A stretch of 64,000 nt of DNA from CAYSBE01 sp044337585 (GCA_044337585.1 JBIINH010000001.1:9454-73453), one strand, 5' to 3'; counted from the first letter of the stretch, positions 43,309-52,838 are shown. Translations and numbers: made by a program. The notes: generated by a model from the sequence alone, not told the origin.

Positions 43309-45849
43309 TTGAATTATATATTTGATAATAAGAGACTTAGCATTTTTGTGTTGCTTTCTTCTTTTGTCTTTATCCTCACCATGCAGCCATTTTCAAATGT
43401 GCAAGCACAACAATCACAAGGTCAGGGAGGTATCATCACAATGCAAAATTTGTCATCGGTAAAAGTAGATCAATTAACCGATGATCAGGTTATTAGATTT
43501 TGGCGCGAGGCACGAGCCAGTGGGCTAACCAAAATGCAGCTTGAGGCAATGGCTAGAGAAAGAAGTATGCCCGAGCAGGAATTACAAAAACTGATGTTGC
43601 GCATAGAGAATATTGAAGATAAAGCGTTGGAAAACAACAAAAAAAAGGATAAGGGAATAGACAAAAAAGAAGAAATAGATAAAGATAGTAAGTCTAAAAA
43701 GATATTAACGGAAGAAGAACAAGCCAATCGTGACATGGACTTAGATGCTGCATTTGCCATGCTTACTCCAAAAGTTTTTGGGGTAGATGTTTTTCAAAAT
43801 AAGAATATCACGTTTGAGCCTTCACTTAATATTCCCACACCATCCAATTATGTATTAGGTGCAGGCGATGAGTTGAGTGTTGATATTTATGGATATTCAG
43901 AAGCGAGTTATGATTTGAAAGTGACTTCAGACGGTAACCTGCGCATACCAGGAATTGGTTTGGTAAAAGTTGGTGGAACCACCATTGAGCAAGCTAAAGC
44001 AAAAATCACCAGTAAGCTAAGGCAAGTATATAGCACTATTGCTACAGGACAAACAAAAGTAAATGTATCTGTCACAAATATTCGCAGCATCAAAGTCACC
44101 ATCATGGGTGAAGTATCAGTACCAGGAACATACATGCTACCTTCTTTAGCAACAGTGCTCAATGCTTTGCATTCATGTGGTGGTCCAAATGACAATGGTT
44201 CGCTTAGGAATATTTCTATCATTAGAGGCGGTAAAACTATTGGAACTGTTGATGTGTATGACTATTTGATAAAAGGCAAAAGTGCTGCACATGTAACTTT
44301 GCAAGACCAAGATATCATCAAAATAAATGCATATCAAAACAGAATTGAAATCAGAGGCCAAGTAAAAAGACCTGCATTGTATGAAGTGAATGGAAAAGAA
44401 ACATTGAAAGAGGTTATTGAATTTGCAGGAGGGTTTACCAACAAGGCTTATGCAGCAAAAATTAAAGTTCAAAGAAACACCTCAACGCAAGTGAGTGTGG
44501 CAGATGTTTCGGAGGAATTGTATTCCATGTTTTTACCAATCAACGGAGATGTGTACACAGTAGGTGAGCTGCTAGAGAGATTCGAAAATCGGGTGATAGT
44601 TGAAGGAGCTGTATTTAGGCCGGGTGAGTATGCATTAGAAAATGGACTAACTATAAAACGCCTAATTGAAAAGTGTGATGGACTAACCGAGGATGCATTT
44701 TTAACTCGTGCCATCATTTATCGTTTGAAGGATGATAATTCATTAGAAATATTATCATTTGACGTTGGCAAAGTGATTAAAAGCGAAGTAGCGGATATTA
44801 CCCTTAAAAGGGAAGATAAAGTAATCATTGCTTCAAAACTTGAAATGCGCGAAGCTTATAAAGTTAGAATTGAAGGGGAAGTGATGGTCCCTGGGGATTA
44901 CGAGTTTGGCGAAAATATGAAGTTGCAAGATTTGATAATTGCAGCCGGTGGATTGAAAGAGGCTGCATCATACAAACGCATTCAAGTGGGCAGGAGGTTA
45001 GATACAGCCGACAGGAGTTCTGCAATTACCAATATAGCACAAGTTTTCTCTGTAGACATTGAAAAAGATTTGAAAGACAACCCAGCAGCAGCATCATTTG
45101 TGTTGCGCCCCTTTGATATTATTACGGTATACCAAAATCCAGGCTATATCAAGCAAAGCACAGTTAAAATTTATGGGCAAGTGATGTTTCCTGGAGAGTT
45201 TGTAATACTTAAAAATAAAGAACGTATTTCAGATATAATAAAACGATCTGGCGGTTTAACCAATGAAGCCTTCCCTGACGGAGCCATTTTGGTTCGCTAC
45301 AGGTTAAGTAATTTAAACCAGCAACTTATCAATACTAATAAACTTAGGGCACTTAAGAAAGTAGTGGATTCTGAAAATGCCAAAGAACTTTCTAAAGACG
45401 AAGAGTTTAAAAGAAGTTTCGACTTGGTGGCGATTGACTTGAATAAAATCATGAAAAATCCGGGGGGTAAAGAAGATGTTTTTGTTACCGACCGTGATAT
45501 CATTAATATTCCAAAAATACAACAAACTGTTTTGGTGAGCGGGGAAATACTGTTTCCTGTAAAAACCGTTTATGAAAAAGGTTTAACATTTAGAGAATGT
45601 ATTTCAAATTCTGGCGGATATACGACACAAGCAATTAAAAGAAAAGCATATGTGGTATATGCAAACGGATCGGCCAAGTCAACTAAGAACTTTTTATTTT
45701 TCCATTTTAGGCCAAAAATTAAACCCGGCTGCGAAATTATAGTGCCACCAAAAGAGAAAAAAGAAGGTTTATCTACAGTTGAAACAGTTTCAATTATTAC
45801 AAGTATGACAACACTTTTGGTTATCATTACTACCACTTTTATCAAATAA
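43309..45849 (+). CDS. Wza-like polysaccharide export protein with six SLBB-type repeats
   Basis: An outer-membrane polysaccharide exporter of about 846 aa. The start is taken as the TTG at 43309 because it gives a good signal peptide (KRLSIFVLLSSFVFILTM, cut near VQAQQ) and fits the promoter; the frame is open further upstream to 43147 but would overlap that promoter. After a charged helical region comes the Poly_export domain (LGAGDELSVDIYGYSEASY), then six repeats that each begin like VxIxGEVxxPGxY (at IMGEVSVPGTY, IRGQVKRPALY, VEGAVFRPGEY, IEGEVMVPGDY, IYGQVMFPGEF and VSGEILFPVKT), and a C-terminal hydrophobic helix. E. coli Wza is much shorter with fewer repeats. First gene of the operon. 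Confidence 0.9.
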   Translation: MNYIFDNKRLSIFVLLSSFVFILTMQPFSNVQAQQSQGQGGIITMQNLSSVKVDQLTDDQVIRFWREARASGLTKMQLEAMARERSMPEQELQKLMLRIENIEDKALENNKKKDKGIDKKEEIDKDSKSKKILTEEEQANRDMDLDAAFAMLTPKVFGVDVFQNKNITFEPSLNIPTPSNYVLGAGDELSVDIYGYSEASYDLKVTSDGNLRIPGIGLVKVGGTTIEQAKAKITSKLRQVYSTIATGQTKVNVSVTNIRSIKVTIMGEVSVPGTYMLPSLATVLNALHSCGGPNDNGSLRNISIIRGGKTIGTVDVYDYLIKGKSAAHVTLQDQDIIKINAYQNRIEIRGQVKRPALYEVNGKETLKEVIEFAGGFTNKAYAAKIKVQRNTSTQVSVADVSEELYSMFLPINGDVYTVGELLERFENRVIVEGAVFRPGEYALENGLTIKRLIEKCDGLTEDAFLTRAIIYRLKDDNSLEILSFDVGKVIKSEVADITLKREDKVIIASKLEMREAYKVRIEGEVMVPGDYEFGENMKLQDLIIAAGGLKEAASYKRIQVGRRLDTADRSSAITNIAQVFSVDIEKDLKDNPAAASFVLRPFDIITVYQNPGYIKQSTVKIYGQVMFPGEFVILKNKERISDIIKRSGGLTNEAFPDGAILVRYRLSNLNQQLINTNKLRALKKVVDSENAKELSKDEEFKRSFDLVAIDLNKIMKNPGGKEDVFVTDRDIINIPKIQQTVLVSGEILFPVKTVYEKGLTFRECISNSGGYTTQAIKRKAYVVYANGSAKSTKNFLFFHFRPKIKPGCEIIVPPKEKKEGLSTVETVSIITSMTTLLVIITTTFIK

Positions 45850-45853
45850 TTAG

Positions 45854-46264
45854 ATGGATACCAAGGAAACAACATTTCAATTGGTGAATTTGCCAAAGTT
45901 TTTAGATGAACGGGGAAACCTTTCATTTATAGAAGCCAAAAGACAGGTGCCATTTGATATTGCTCGCTCATATTGGATATACGATGTGCCTGGAGGTGAA
46001 ACACGCGGTGGGCACAGTTATTATCAAAATGAAGAATTGATAGTTGCACTCTCTGGCAGCTTTGATGTGGTGATTGATGATGGCAAACAATCGCATAAAA
46101 TTTCACTCAACCGATCTTATTACGGTTTGTATATTCCAAAAGGATTTTGGCGTCACATGGAAAATTTTTCCACCAATGCATTGGCGCTTGTGCTAGCATC
46201 AACTGCATTTGATGCTTCCGATTATGAAAGAGACCACGAACGATATATCAATAGCAAAGCATGA
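45854..46264 (+). CDS. FdtA/WxcM-like cupin, degenerate copy
   Basis: A 136-aa cupin of the FdtA/QdtA/WxcM family, which in known cases isomerises dTDP-4-keto-6-deoxyglucose to the 3-keto form. The family motif RGxHAH is here RGGHSYYQ, so the second histidine, thought important for catalysis in FdtA, is replaced by Tyr. The rest of the fold (FDIARSYWIYDVPGGE, YGLYIPKGFWRHM) is intact. It overlaps its paralogue downstream by 4 bp. It may be inactive, have altered specificity, or pair with that paralogue. Confidence 0.85.
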   Translation: MDTKETTFQLVNLPKFLDERGNLSFIEAKRQVPFDIARSYWIYDVPGGETRGGHSYYQNEELIVALSGSFDVVIDDGKQSHKISLNRSYYGLYIPKGFWRHMENFSTNALALVLASTAFDASDYERDHERYINSKA

Positions 46265-46680
46265 TTAAGAAACCATCTGTATATGATTGCTCTTTGGTTC
46301 AGTTACCAAAAATACATTTTAGGGCTGGCAACATAACTCCCGTGCATGGCAACAAAGAAATACCATTTGATATCAAACGTGTATTTTATTTATATGATAT
46401 TCCAGGAGGAGAGTCAAGAGGTGCCCATGCACATTTTGAATGCCATCAGTTTTTAATTGCTGCAAGCGGGAGCTTCGAAGTATTATTAGATGATGGAAAG
46501 GTGAAAAGACAAGTGCAGCTCAACCAACCTTATATCGGCTTACACATTCCACCAATGATTTGGGCATCTGAAGTCAATTTTTCATCAGGTGCCATTTGTT
46601 TGGTGATGGCCTCTCATGGCTATAATGAATTAGATTATATACGCGATTACAATACATTTTTGAAGGAGGTAAATCGATGA
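46261..46680 (+). CDS. FdtA/WxcM-like sugar 3,4-ketoisomerase
   Basis: A 139-aa paralogue of the preceding gene with the full RGAHAHFE motif, PFDIKRVFYLYDIPGGES before it, and YIGLHIPPMIWASE after it. In known pathways FdtA makes dTDP-6-deoxy-3-keto sugar, the precursor of dTDP-Fuc3NAc, with FdtB (aminotransferase) and FdtC (acetyltransferase). The next gene is an FdtC-like acetyltransferase overlapping by 4 bp, and an aminotransferase lies at 48514, so such a pathway is plausible. Confidence 0.88.
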   Translation: MIKKPSVYDCSLVQLPKIHFRAGNITPVHGNKEIPFDIKRVFYLYDIPGGESRGAHAHFECHQFLIAASGSFEVLLDDGKVKRQVQLNQPYIGLHIPPMIWASEVNFSSGAICLVMASHGYNELDYIRDYNTFLKEVNR

Positions 46681-47219
46681 CCATACATCCACTTGCAGAT
46701 GTGCAATCAAACAAAATTGGAGAAGGAACTAGGGTGTGGCAGTTTGCCATCATACTTGAGGGCGCAATTATTGGCAAAGATTGTAATATTAATTGCCACA
46801 CGTTTATAGAAAATGATGTTATTATTGGGAATCACTGTACCATCAAATCTGGTGTGTATGTATGGGATGGTATACAAATGGAAGACGATGTTTTTGTAGG
46901 TCCAAATGTGACATTCATAAATAATAATACTCCACGTTCACAGCAATATCCTGAAAAACATATTGGTGTTAGCATTCGCAAAGGCGTATCTATCGGTGCA
47001 GCTAGCACTATAAAAGGAGATATTGAAATTGGTGATTTTGCCATGATTGGCGCAGGCAGTTTACTCACCAAATCCGTTCCTGCGTTTCAGCTATGGTATG
47101 GACATCCTGCTTCGCATAAAGGTTATGTAACAAGGGATGGCATCTTGCTCGATCTAAATCTTAAAGATAATAAAGGCAACCAGTTTCAATTAATTAATCA
47201 AGAACCCAAAGCAAAATAA
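46677..47219 (+). CDS. Hexapeptide-repeat sugar N-acetyltransferase (FdtC/WbpD-like)
   Basis: A 180-aa left-handed beta-helix acyltransferase: isoleucine-patch repeats run from residue 5 to 140 (IGEGTRVWQFAII, GKDCNINCHTFIENDVIIGNHCTI, IGAASTIKGDIEIGDFAMIGAG), and FINNNTPRSQ is the loop seen in WbpD/WlbB-type enzymes that acetylate 3-amino sugars. The C-terminal WYGHPASHKGYV supports the family. Donor acetyl-CoA. It could serve the Fdt-type dTDP sugar, the Wbp-type UDP sugar acid, or both. Confidence 0.88.
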   Translation: MTIHPLADVQSNKIGEGTRVWQFAIILEGAIIGKDCNINCHTFIENDVIIGNHCTIKSGVYVWDGIQMEDDVFVGPNVTFINNNTPRSQQYPEKHIGVSIRKGVSIGAASTIKGDIEIGDFAMIGAGSLLTKSVPAFQLWYGHPASHKGYVTRDGILLDLNLKDNKGNQFQLINQEPKAK

Positions 47220-47227
47220 TAATATTC

Positions 47228-48514
47228 ATGTCTTCAACACACATTACAGACAAGTATAAAATAGGCATTATTGGCCTAGGTTATGTTGGACTCCCGCTTG
47301 CAGTTGAATTTGCTAAGAAATTTCATACCATTGGTTTTGATATTAACCAACTACGTATTGATGAATTAAAAAAGGGAGTAGACCGCACGCTCGAGGTTGA
47401 TAATCACGAACTTTTAGCAAGTAGTTTATTGACTTTTTCTTCGCAAACCGAAGATCTTGCCAAGTGCAATTTTTTTATTGTAACCGTACCAACACCAGTT
47501 GATCGATTCAATCATCCCGATCTGACGCCACTAAAAAAAGCGAGCGAAACAGTAGGCAAGGTGCTCAAGAAAAATGATATTGTGGTGTATGAGTCAACCG
47601 TGTATCCGGGTGCCACAGAAGATGAATGTATCCCTGTGCTTGAAAGAATGTCAGGCCTTATTTTTAATAAAGATTTTTTTGCAGGCTACTCTCCCGAGCG
47701 CATTAACCCTGGAGATAAAGAACATACGGTTTCAAAAATACTCAAAGTGACATCTGGTTCTACACCCGAAATAGCAGATGAGGTTGATGCAGTGTACAGA
47801 AGCGTAATTGTAGCAGGTACCCACAAAGCACCTTCGATAAAAGTAGCTGAAGCAGCAAAAGTGATTGAAAATGCACAACGTGATATCAATATTGCTTTTG
47901 TAAATGAGCTTTCTAAAATCTTTAATTTATTAGGTATTGATACATCAGCAGTATTGGAAGCAGCCGGCACAAAATGGAACTTTTTAAAGTTTAAACCAGG
48001 CCTGGTAGGAGGTCATTGTATTGGTGTGGATCCTTATTATCTAGCTCAAAAAGCACAAGAAGCCGGATATCATCCTGAGATAATACTTGCCGGAAGACGA
48101 CTAAATGACAGCATGGGAAAATACGTTGCTGATGAGGCTGTAAAACTTATTGTAAAAAAAGAACTCAATGTAAAAGGAGCCAATGTTCTAATATTAGGAA
48201 TCACCTTTAAAGAAAATTGTCCTGATGTGCGCAATACCAAGGTAGTTGACATCATTAGTGAGCTAAATACTTATAATGTAAATATAACTATTCTTGACCC
48301 ATGGGCCGACAAACACAGCGTGGTCGAAGAATATGGTTACTCAATCATCAACGAATTGAGTGAGTCAACTATTAAGAAGTTTGAATGTGTAATATTTGCA
48401 GTAGCGCATAAGCAATTTCAAAATATAAATATAAAAGATATTACTGTGCCCAATGCCGTAGTAGTTGATGTAAAAAGTATATTACCCCTTAATCAAGTAG
48501 ATTTTAGATTGTAA
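47228..48514 (+). CDS. Nucleotide-sugar 6-dehydrogenase (WbpA/TviB-like)
   Basis: A 428-aa NAD-dependent dehydrogenase that oxidises a UDP-HexNAc to the uronic acid. Rossmann GIIGLGYVGLPLAVEF is at residues 13-28; TVPTPVD, the active-site segment GGHCIGVDPYYL with the catalytic cysteine, and ILGITFKENCPDVRNTKV are conserved. The KFHTIGFDINQLRIDELKKG region matches TviB/WbpA-type enzymes. With the Gfo/Idh and DegT enzymes downstream it could give UDP-GlcNAc3NAcA, or with the SDR epimerase a GalNAcA-type sugar. Confidence 0.92.
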   Translation: MSSTHITDKYKIGIIGLGYVGLPLAVEFAKKFHTIGFDINQLRIDELKKGVDRTLEVDNHELLASSLLTFSSQTEDLAKCNFFIVTVPTPVDRFNHPDLTPLKKASETVGKVLKKNDIVVYESTVYPGATEDECIPVLERMSGLIFNKDFFAGYSPERINPGDKEHTVSKILKVTSGSTPEIADEVDAVYRSVIVAGTHKAPSIKVAEAAKVIENAQRDINIAFVNELSKIFNLLGIDTSAVLEAAGTKWNFLKFKPGLVGGHCIGVDPYYLAQKAQEAGYHPEIILAGRRLNDSMGKYVADEAVKLIVKKELNVKGANVLILGITFKENCPDVRNTKVVDIISELNTYNVNITILDPWADKHSVVEEYGYSIINELSESTIKKFECVIFAVAHKQFQNINIKDITVPNAVVVDVKSILPLNQVDFRL

Positions 48515-49623
48515 TGAAAGAAATAAAATTTTTAGACCTACAAGCAATTAACAAACGGCACGAAAAACATTTTCATGACGGGTTGCAGCGTGTGATTGAA
48601 TCAGGTTGGTTTATTCTGGGAAAAGAAGTGGAGGCATTTGAGAAAGAGTATGCAGCTTATTGCACTTCTTCTTATTGTGCAGGTGTAGCCAACGGACTCG
48701 ATGCACTCATTCTAATTCTTCGGGCCTACAAAGAATTAGGGCTTATGAAGGATGGTGACGAAGTTATCGTTCCTGCCAATACTTATATCGCTACCATACT
48801 TGCCATATCTGCAAATGGATTAATACCTGTATTGGTAGAGCCTGATTTAGATACCTATTTATTGGATGCAAATCAAATTTCAAAACACATCAGTTCAAAT
48901 ACAAAGGCCATCATGGTTGTGCACCTTTACGGACAATGTGCTGATATGGATGCCATAAATGAATTAGCACAAGCGCATAATTTAAAGGTAATTGAAGATT
49001 GTGCGCAATCACATGGTGCTGGATACAAAAATAAAAAATCTGGTAATTTAGGACATGCAGCAGCCCATAGTTTTTATCCAGGAAAAAATTTAGGCGCACT
49101 CGGTGATGGAGGAGCAATTACAACTAATGATGAATTATTGTTTTCAACTATTAAAGCTTTGCGTAATTATGGTTCTCATAAAAAATATGAAAATATTTAC
49201 AAAGGACTTAATAGCAGGTTAGATGAATTGCAGGCACCTTTTTTAAGGGCCAAACTTATAGATCTTGATGCAGACAATAACTTTCGAAGTCAAATTGCAC
49301 ATCGCTACATTACTGAAATTAAGAACAAGCATATTGTTTTGCCAATTGTGCCTTCCTATAGTGAGCCGGTTTGGCATCTTTTTGTAATAAGGGTAAAGAA
49401 TAGAAATACTTTTCAAGAGTATCTTTCGAATAACGGAATTCAAACCGTAATTCACTATCCAATACCCCCACACCAACAGCAAGCCTACAAAGAACTTTCC
49501 CATTTAAATTTTCCAATTACTGAGCTTATACACCAACAAGTTATCAGTTTGCCTGTAAGTCCTGTAATGCCTGACTCTGAAGTGACTTATGTGATTGACA
49601 TATTAAATAAATGGGAAGGATGA
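48514..49623 (+). CDS. DegT/DnrJ/EryC1/StrS sugar aminotransferase (FdtB-like)
   Basis: A 369-aa PLP enzyme that aminates keto-sugar nucleotides. VANGLDALILILRAY and NTYIATILAI precede the EDCAQSHGA motif; PLP lysine in HSFYPGKNLGALGDGG. GLNSRLDELQAPFLRAKL is the usual dimer segment. The FDLQ-like opening (KFLDLQAINKRHEKHF) is close to FdtB and related C3 aminotransferases. Its start overlaps the dehydrogenase stop by one base. Donor is probably glutamate; substrate inferred from the FdtA neighbours. Confidence 0.9.
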   Translation: MKEIKFLDLQAINKRHEKHFHDGLQRVIESGWFILGKEVEAFEKEYAAYCTSSYCAGVANGLDALILILRAYKELGLMKDGDEVIVPANTYIATILAISANGLIPVLVEPDLDTYLLDANQISKHISSNTKAIMVVHLYGQCADMDAINELAQAHNLKVIEDCAQSHGAGYKNKKSGNLGHAAAHSFYPGKNLGALGDGGAITTNDELLFSTIKALRNYGSHKKYENIYKGLNSRLDELQAPFLRAKLIDLDADNNFRSQIAHRYITEIKNKHIVLPIVPSYSEPVWHLFVIRVKNRNTFQEYLSNNGIQTVIHYPIPPHQQQAYKELSHLNFPITELIHQQVISLPVSPVMPDSEVTYVIDILNKWEG

Positions 49624-49626
49624 GTT

Positions 49627-50679
49627 ATGAGTAAGCAGGAATTAACATTAAAAGACATTATTGGTATAGCAACAGATTGGTTTAATTTTTTGCTATCTAA
49701 GTGGAAGACAATTGTGCTGTCAGGATTTATTGGGTTAGCATTAGGCATTGGTTATTCAATGATAAGTCCTAAGATATATGAAGCAGAACTTACATTTGCA
49801 TTGGAAGAAAAAGGTGGAGCTATGAATGCATATGCAGGACTTGCAAGCCAATTTGGATTAGATATTTCTAAAGGAAGTGAGAGTGGTGCTTTTGTTGGAG
49901 AAAACATAATGGAATTGTTTAAGTCTCGATTGATTATGGAGGCCGCCTTGCTAGAACCAGCTTTGTTTAACGGTGAAAAAGATTTATTGATTAATAGGTA
50001 TTTAAAATTTCATAAAATTGATGAGAAACTTGTGGCAAATGAAGTCACTAAAGACCTAAAGTTTATAGAAGGACAGCCAAGAGAGGAATTTTCAAGGGCA
50101 CAAGACAGTTTATTACACGCTGTATCTAAAAAGTTGAAGAAAGAGAACTTATTTGTATTTAAAGTAGATAAGAAACTAAATATTATAAGCATGGTTGTGA
50201 AATCAGCTGATGAGCAATTTGCAAAATTGTATTGCGAAGTTTTAGCAAAAAATGTAAGAGATTTGTATATTGAAACAAAGACCAAAAAAGCAAGAAAAAA
50301 TGTTGATTTACTAACATTTAAAGCAGATTCTGTTCAGCAAGTATTGAATGCTGAGATGTATGGAGCAGCGGCCAATATGGATCAAAATATTAATCTAGTA
50401 CGTACCGAATTGCGTGTGCCTTACGCTAAAAAGCAAATGAATGTGGAGCTATTAACCGCAGTATATGCAGAGCTGCTAAAGAATCTTGAATTAAGCAAAC
50501 TCAGTTTGCAACGGGAAGAACCAATTATTCAATTAATTGATAGGCCTATCTATCCTCTTTATTATTCCAAGCCCGGAAAAACTAAATCTGGTATTATTGG
50601 CGGCATATTATTTGGATTTCTTTCTGTACTCTTTTTCGTTGTTAAGCGTCAGTATTCAATTATCATGCAGGAGCAATAA
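49627..50679 (+). CDS. Wzz-like chain-length determinant protein
   Basis: A 350-aa inner-membrane protein with the Wzz topology: N-terminal helix (TIVLSGFIGLALGIGYSM, about 33-50), a largely helical periplasmic part, a coiled-coil stretch, and a C-terminal helix (SGIIGGILFGFLSVLFFVV, about 317-335) preceded by the Pro-rich DRPIYPLYYSKPGK segment typical of the family. No kinase domain, so it is not a Wzc-type co-polymerase with BY-kinase. It should set the polymer length made by the EpsG/Wzy-like enzyme. Confidence 0.82.
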   Translation: MSKQELTLKDIIGIATDWFNFLLSKWKTIVLSGFIGLALGIGYSMISPKIYEAELTFALEEKGGAMNAYAGLASQFGLDISKGSESGAFVGENIMELFKSRLIMEAALLEPALFNGEKDLLINRYLKFHKIDEKLVANEVTKDLKFIEGQPREEFSRAQDSLLHAVSKKLKKENLFVFKVDKKLNIISMVVKSADEQFAKLYCEVLAKNVRDLYIETKTKKARKNVDLLTFKADSVQQVLNAEMYGAAANMDQNINLVRTELRVPYAKKQMNVELLTAVYAELLKNLELSKLSLQREEPIIQLIDRPIYPLYYSKPGKTKSGIIGGILFGFLSVLFFVVKRQYSIIMQEQ

Positions 50680-51816
50680 ATGAGTACTAGTCAAAAAAAA
50701 ATACAGATGGTAGACTTGAAAGGGCAGTACCTGAAAATAAAGTCTGAGGTTGATAGCGCAATTCAGGATTGTCTTTCAAACGCAACATTTATCAATGGTC
50801 CTGAAGTTGCTAATTTTGCAAATGGTTTAGCAAAATATCTCAATGCGGCTTATGTTATTCCTGTAGCTAATGGTACAGATGCACTACAAATAGCCATGAT
50901 GGCTTTGGGCTTGAAGCCAGGCGATGAAGTTATTGTCCCAGCATTTACATATGTAGCCACTGCCGAGGTTATTGCTTTATTGGGATTAACACCTGTTTGG
51001 GTTGATGTTGATTCAGATACATTTACAATTGATGCAAACAAAGTTGAGTCAATCATTACTCCTAAAACTAAAGCAATTGTTCCGGTGCACTTGTATGGAC
51101 AAACGGCATCAATGGAACAATTGATGGCAATTGCTAGAAAGCATCATTTGTTTGTGATTGAAGACAATGCGCAAGCATTAGGAGCTGATTATCATTTTTC
51201 TGATAGTACTGTGGTTAAAGCTGGTGTAATTGGTGATATTGGATGCACTTCATTTTTTCCATCTAAAAATTTAGGATGTTATGGTGATGGAGGTGCATTG
51301 TATACTAATAATAAACAACTTGCCGAATCCATAAAAATGATTGCAAATCATGGTCAGAAAGTAAAATATTATCATGATGTAATTGGTGTAAACTCAAGAC
51401 TAGATTCTTTGCAAGCAGCAATACTAAATGTAAAGTTGACATATTTAGATGAATATACCTCGGCACGTCAGCTTGCTGCATCACGTTATGATAAATTACT
51501 TTCAGGTATAAATCAAATTAATACGCCTGTAAGAAATAAACACTCCTCACATGTGTTTCATCAATATACCATAAAAGTGAAAGATGACCGAGATGGTTTG
51601 AAGTCATACTTAGAGTCGCATGGTGTGCCTACTATGATTTACTATCCTGTTCCGATGCATCAGCAAAAAGCATATGTAAATGATGGCTATCCTTTAGGTT
51701 CATTTCCTGTTTCCGAACTACTAAGTAAAGAAGTAATATCATTGCCTATGCATACAGAATTAGATGAGGCAACACAAGTATTTATAGCAGATAAAATTAA
51801 AGCCTTTTTTACATAA
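50680..51816 (+). CDS. DegT/DnrJ/EryC1/StrS sugar aminotransferase (WbpE-like)
   Basis: A second 378-aa PLP aminotransferase. VPAFTYVATAEVI, VHLYGQTASME, EDNAQALGADY and PLP lysine in TSFFPSKNLGCYGDGG, then GVNSRLDSLQAAIL. Compared with the copy at 48514, it is nearer to WbpE/WlbC, which aminates the 3-keto UDP-GlcNAcA made by the Gfo/Idh enzyme, here the next gene (overlap of one base). It directly follows the Wzz-like gene. Confidence 0.9.
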   Translation: MSTSQKKIQMVDLKGQYLKIKSEVDSAIQDCLSNATFINGPEVANFANGLAKYLNAAYVIPVANGTDALQIAMMALGLKPGDEVIVPAFTYVATAEVIALLGLTPVWVDVDSDTFTIDANKVESIITPKTKAIVPVHLYGQTASMEQLMAIARKHHLFVIEDNAQALGADYHFSDSTVVKAGVIGDIGCTSFFPSKNLGCYGDGGALYTNNKQLAESIKMIANHGQKVKYYHDVIGVNSRLDSLQAAILNVKLTYLDEYTSARQLAASRYDKLLSGINQINTPVRNKHSSHVFHQYTIKVKDDRDGLKSYLESHGVPTMIYYPVPMHQQKAYVNDGYPLGSFPVSELLSKEVISLPMHTELDEATQVFIADKIKAFFT

Positions 51817-52838
51817 TGTCAGATAATCAAAAGATAAAATTTGCAGTAGTAGGATGTGGGCATATCGGTAAACGACATGCTGAAATGATTCAAAGAAATG
51901 AACAGGCAGAGTTGGTTGCCCTTATTGATACAAAGGAGAAATCAGACTTAGGCATTGACAATTATACCATTCCTTATTTTCAATCACTTGAATCATTTAT
52001 AGTATCAGATATTGCATGTGATGTAATAAATATTGCTACCCCAAATGGATTTCATGCATTGCAGGCTATGCAAGCACTTCAAGCAAAAAAACATGTAGTT
52101 ATTGAAAAGCCTATGGCCTTATCAAAAAACGATGCTGAGAAAGTAGTATTTAAAGCACTTGAGGAGCATAAGCATGTATTTGCAGTGATGCAAAACAGAT
52201 ATTCTCCTCCATCTGTATGGATAAAAGAAATAGTCACATCCGGTTTGCTTGGAAAAGTTTTTATGGTGCAGCTAAATTGTTATTGGAATAGAGATGACAG
52301 GTACTATAAATCGGGAAGTTGGCATGGTAATAAAGCACTTGATGGGGGCACGTTGTTTACTCAGTTTTCACATTTTATTGATATCATGTACTGGCTATTT
52401 GGTGATATAGAAAATATCCAAACCAGACTAAGAGATTTCAATCATACTACACTAACTGAATTTGAAGACAGTGGATTTGTTAGTTTTGATTTTATTAACG
52501 GTGGAATAGGTTGTATTAATTATTCTACATCTGTATGGAATACAAACCTAGAAAGCAGCATGACAATTGTTGCCGAAAATGGAAGTGTGAAAATCGGAGG
52601 ACAATATATGAACGAAGTAGAATATTGTCATATTAAAAATTATCACTTGCCTGAGTTAGCACCAACAAACCCTGGTAATGATTATGGAGCTTATAAAGGG
52701 TCTGCACAAAATCACCACTATGTTATTCAAAATGTAGTTGATGTATTGAACGGCAAAGCTCCTATCACAACCAATGCGTTAGAAGGACTGAAAGTAGTAG
52801 ATATGATAGAGAGAATTTATGCAAATGCTTCAAAATAA
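51816..52838 (+). CDS. Gfo/Idh/MocA oxidoreductase (WbpB/WlbA-like)
   Basis: A 340-aa NAD(P)-dependent oxidoreductase: FAVVGCGHIGKRHAEMI (Rossmann), VIEKPMAL (the EKP motif with catalytic Lys), and WHGNKALDGGTLFTQFSHFIDIMYWLFG (the conserved GG and His region of WlbA-type sugar C3 oxidases). In the known pathway it oxidises C3 of UDP-GlcNAcA using NAD and transfers electrons to alpha-ketoglutarate. Neighbours WbpA-like and WbpE-like fit this. Confidence 0.9.
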   Translation: MSDNQKIKFAVVGCGHIGKRHAEMIQRNEQAELVALIDTKEKSDLGIDNYTIPYFQSLESFIVSDIACDVINIATPNGFHALQAMQALQAKKHVVIEKPMALSKNDAEKVVFKALEEHKHVFAVMQNRYSPPSVWIKEIVTSGLLGKVFMVQLNCYWNRDDRYYKSGSWHGNKALDGGTLFTQFSHFIDIMYWLFGDIENIQTRLRDFNHTTLTEFEDSGFVSFDFINGGIGCINYSTSVWNTNLESSMTIVAENGSVKIGGQYMNEVEYCHIKNYHLPELAPTNPGNDYGAYKGSAQNHHYVIQNVVDVLNGKAPITTNALEGLKVVDMIERIYANASK

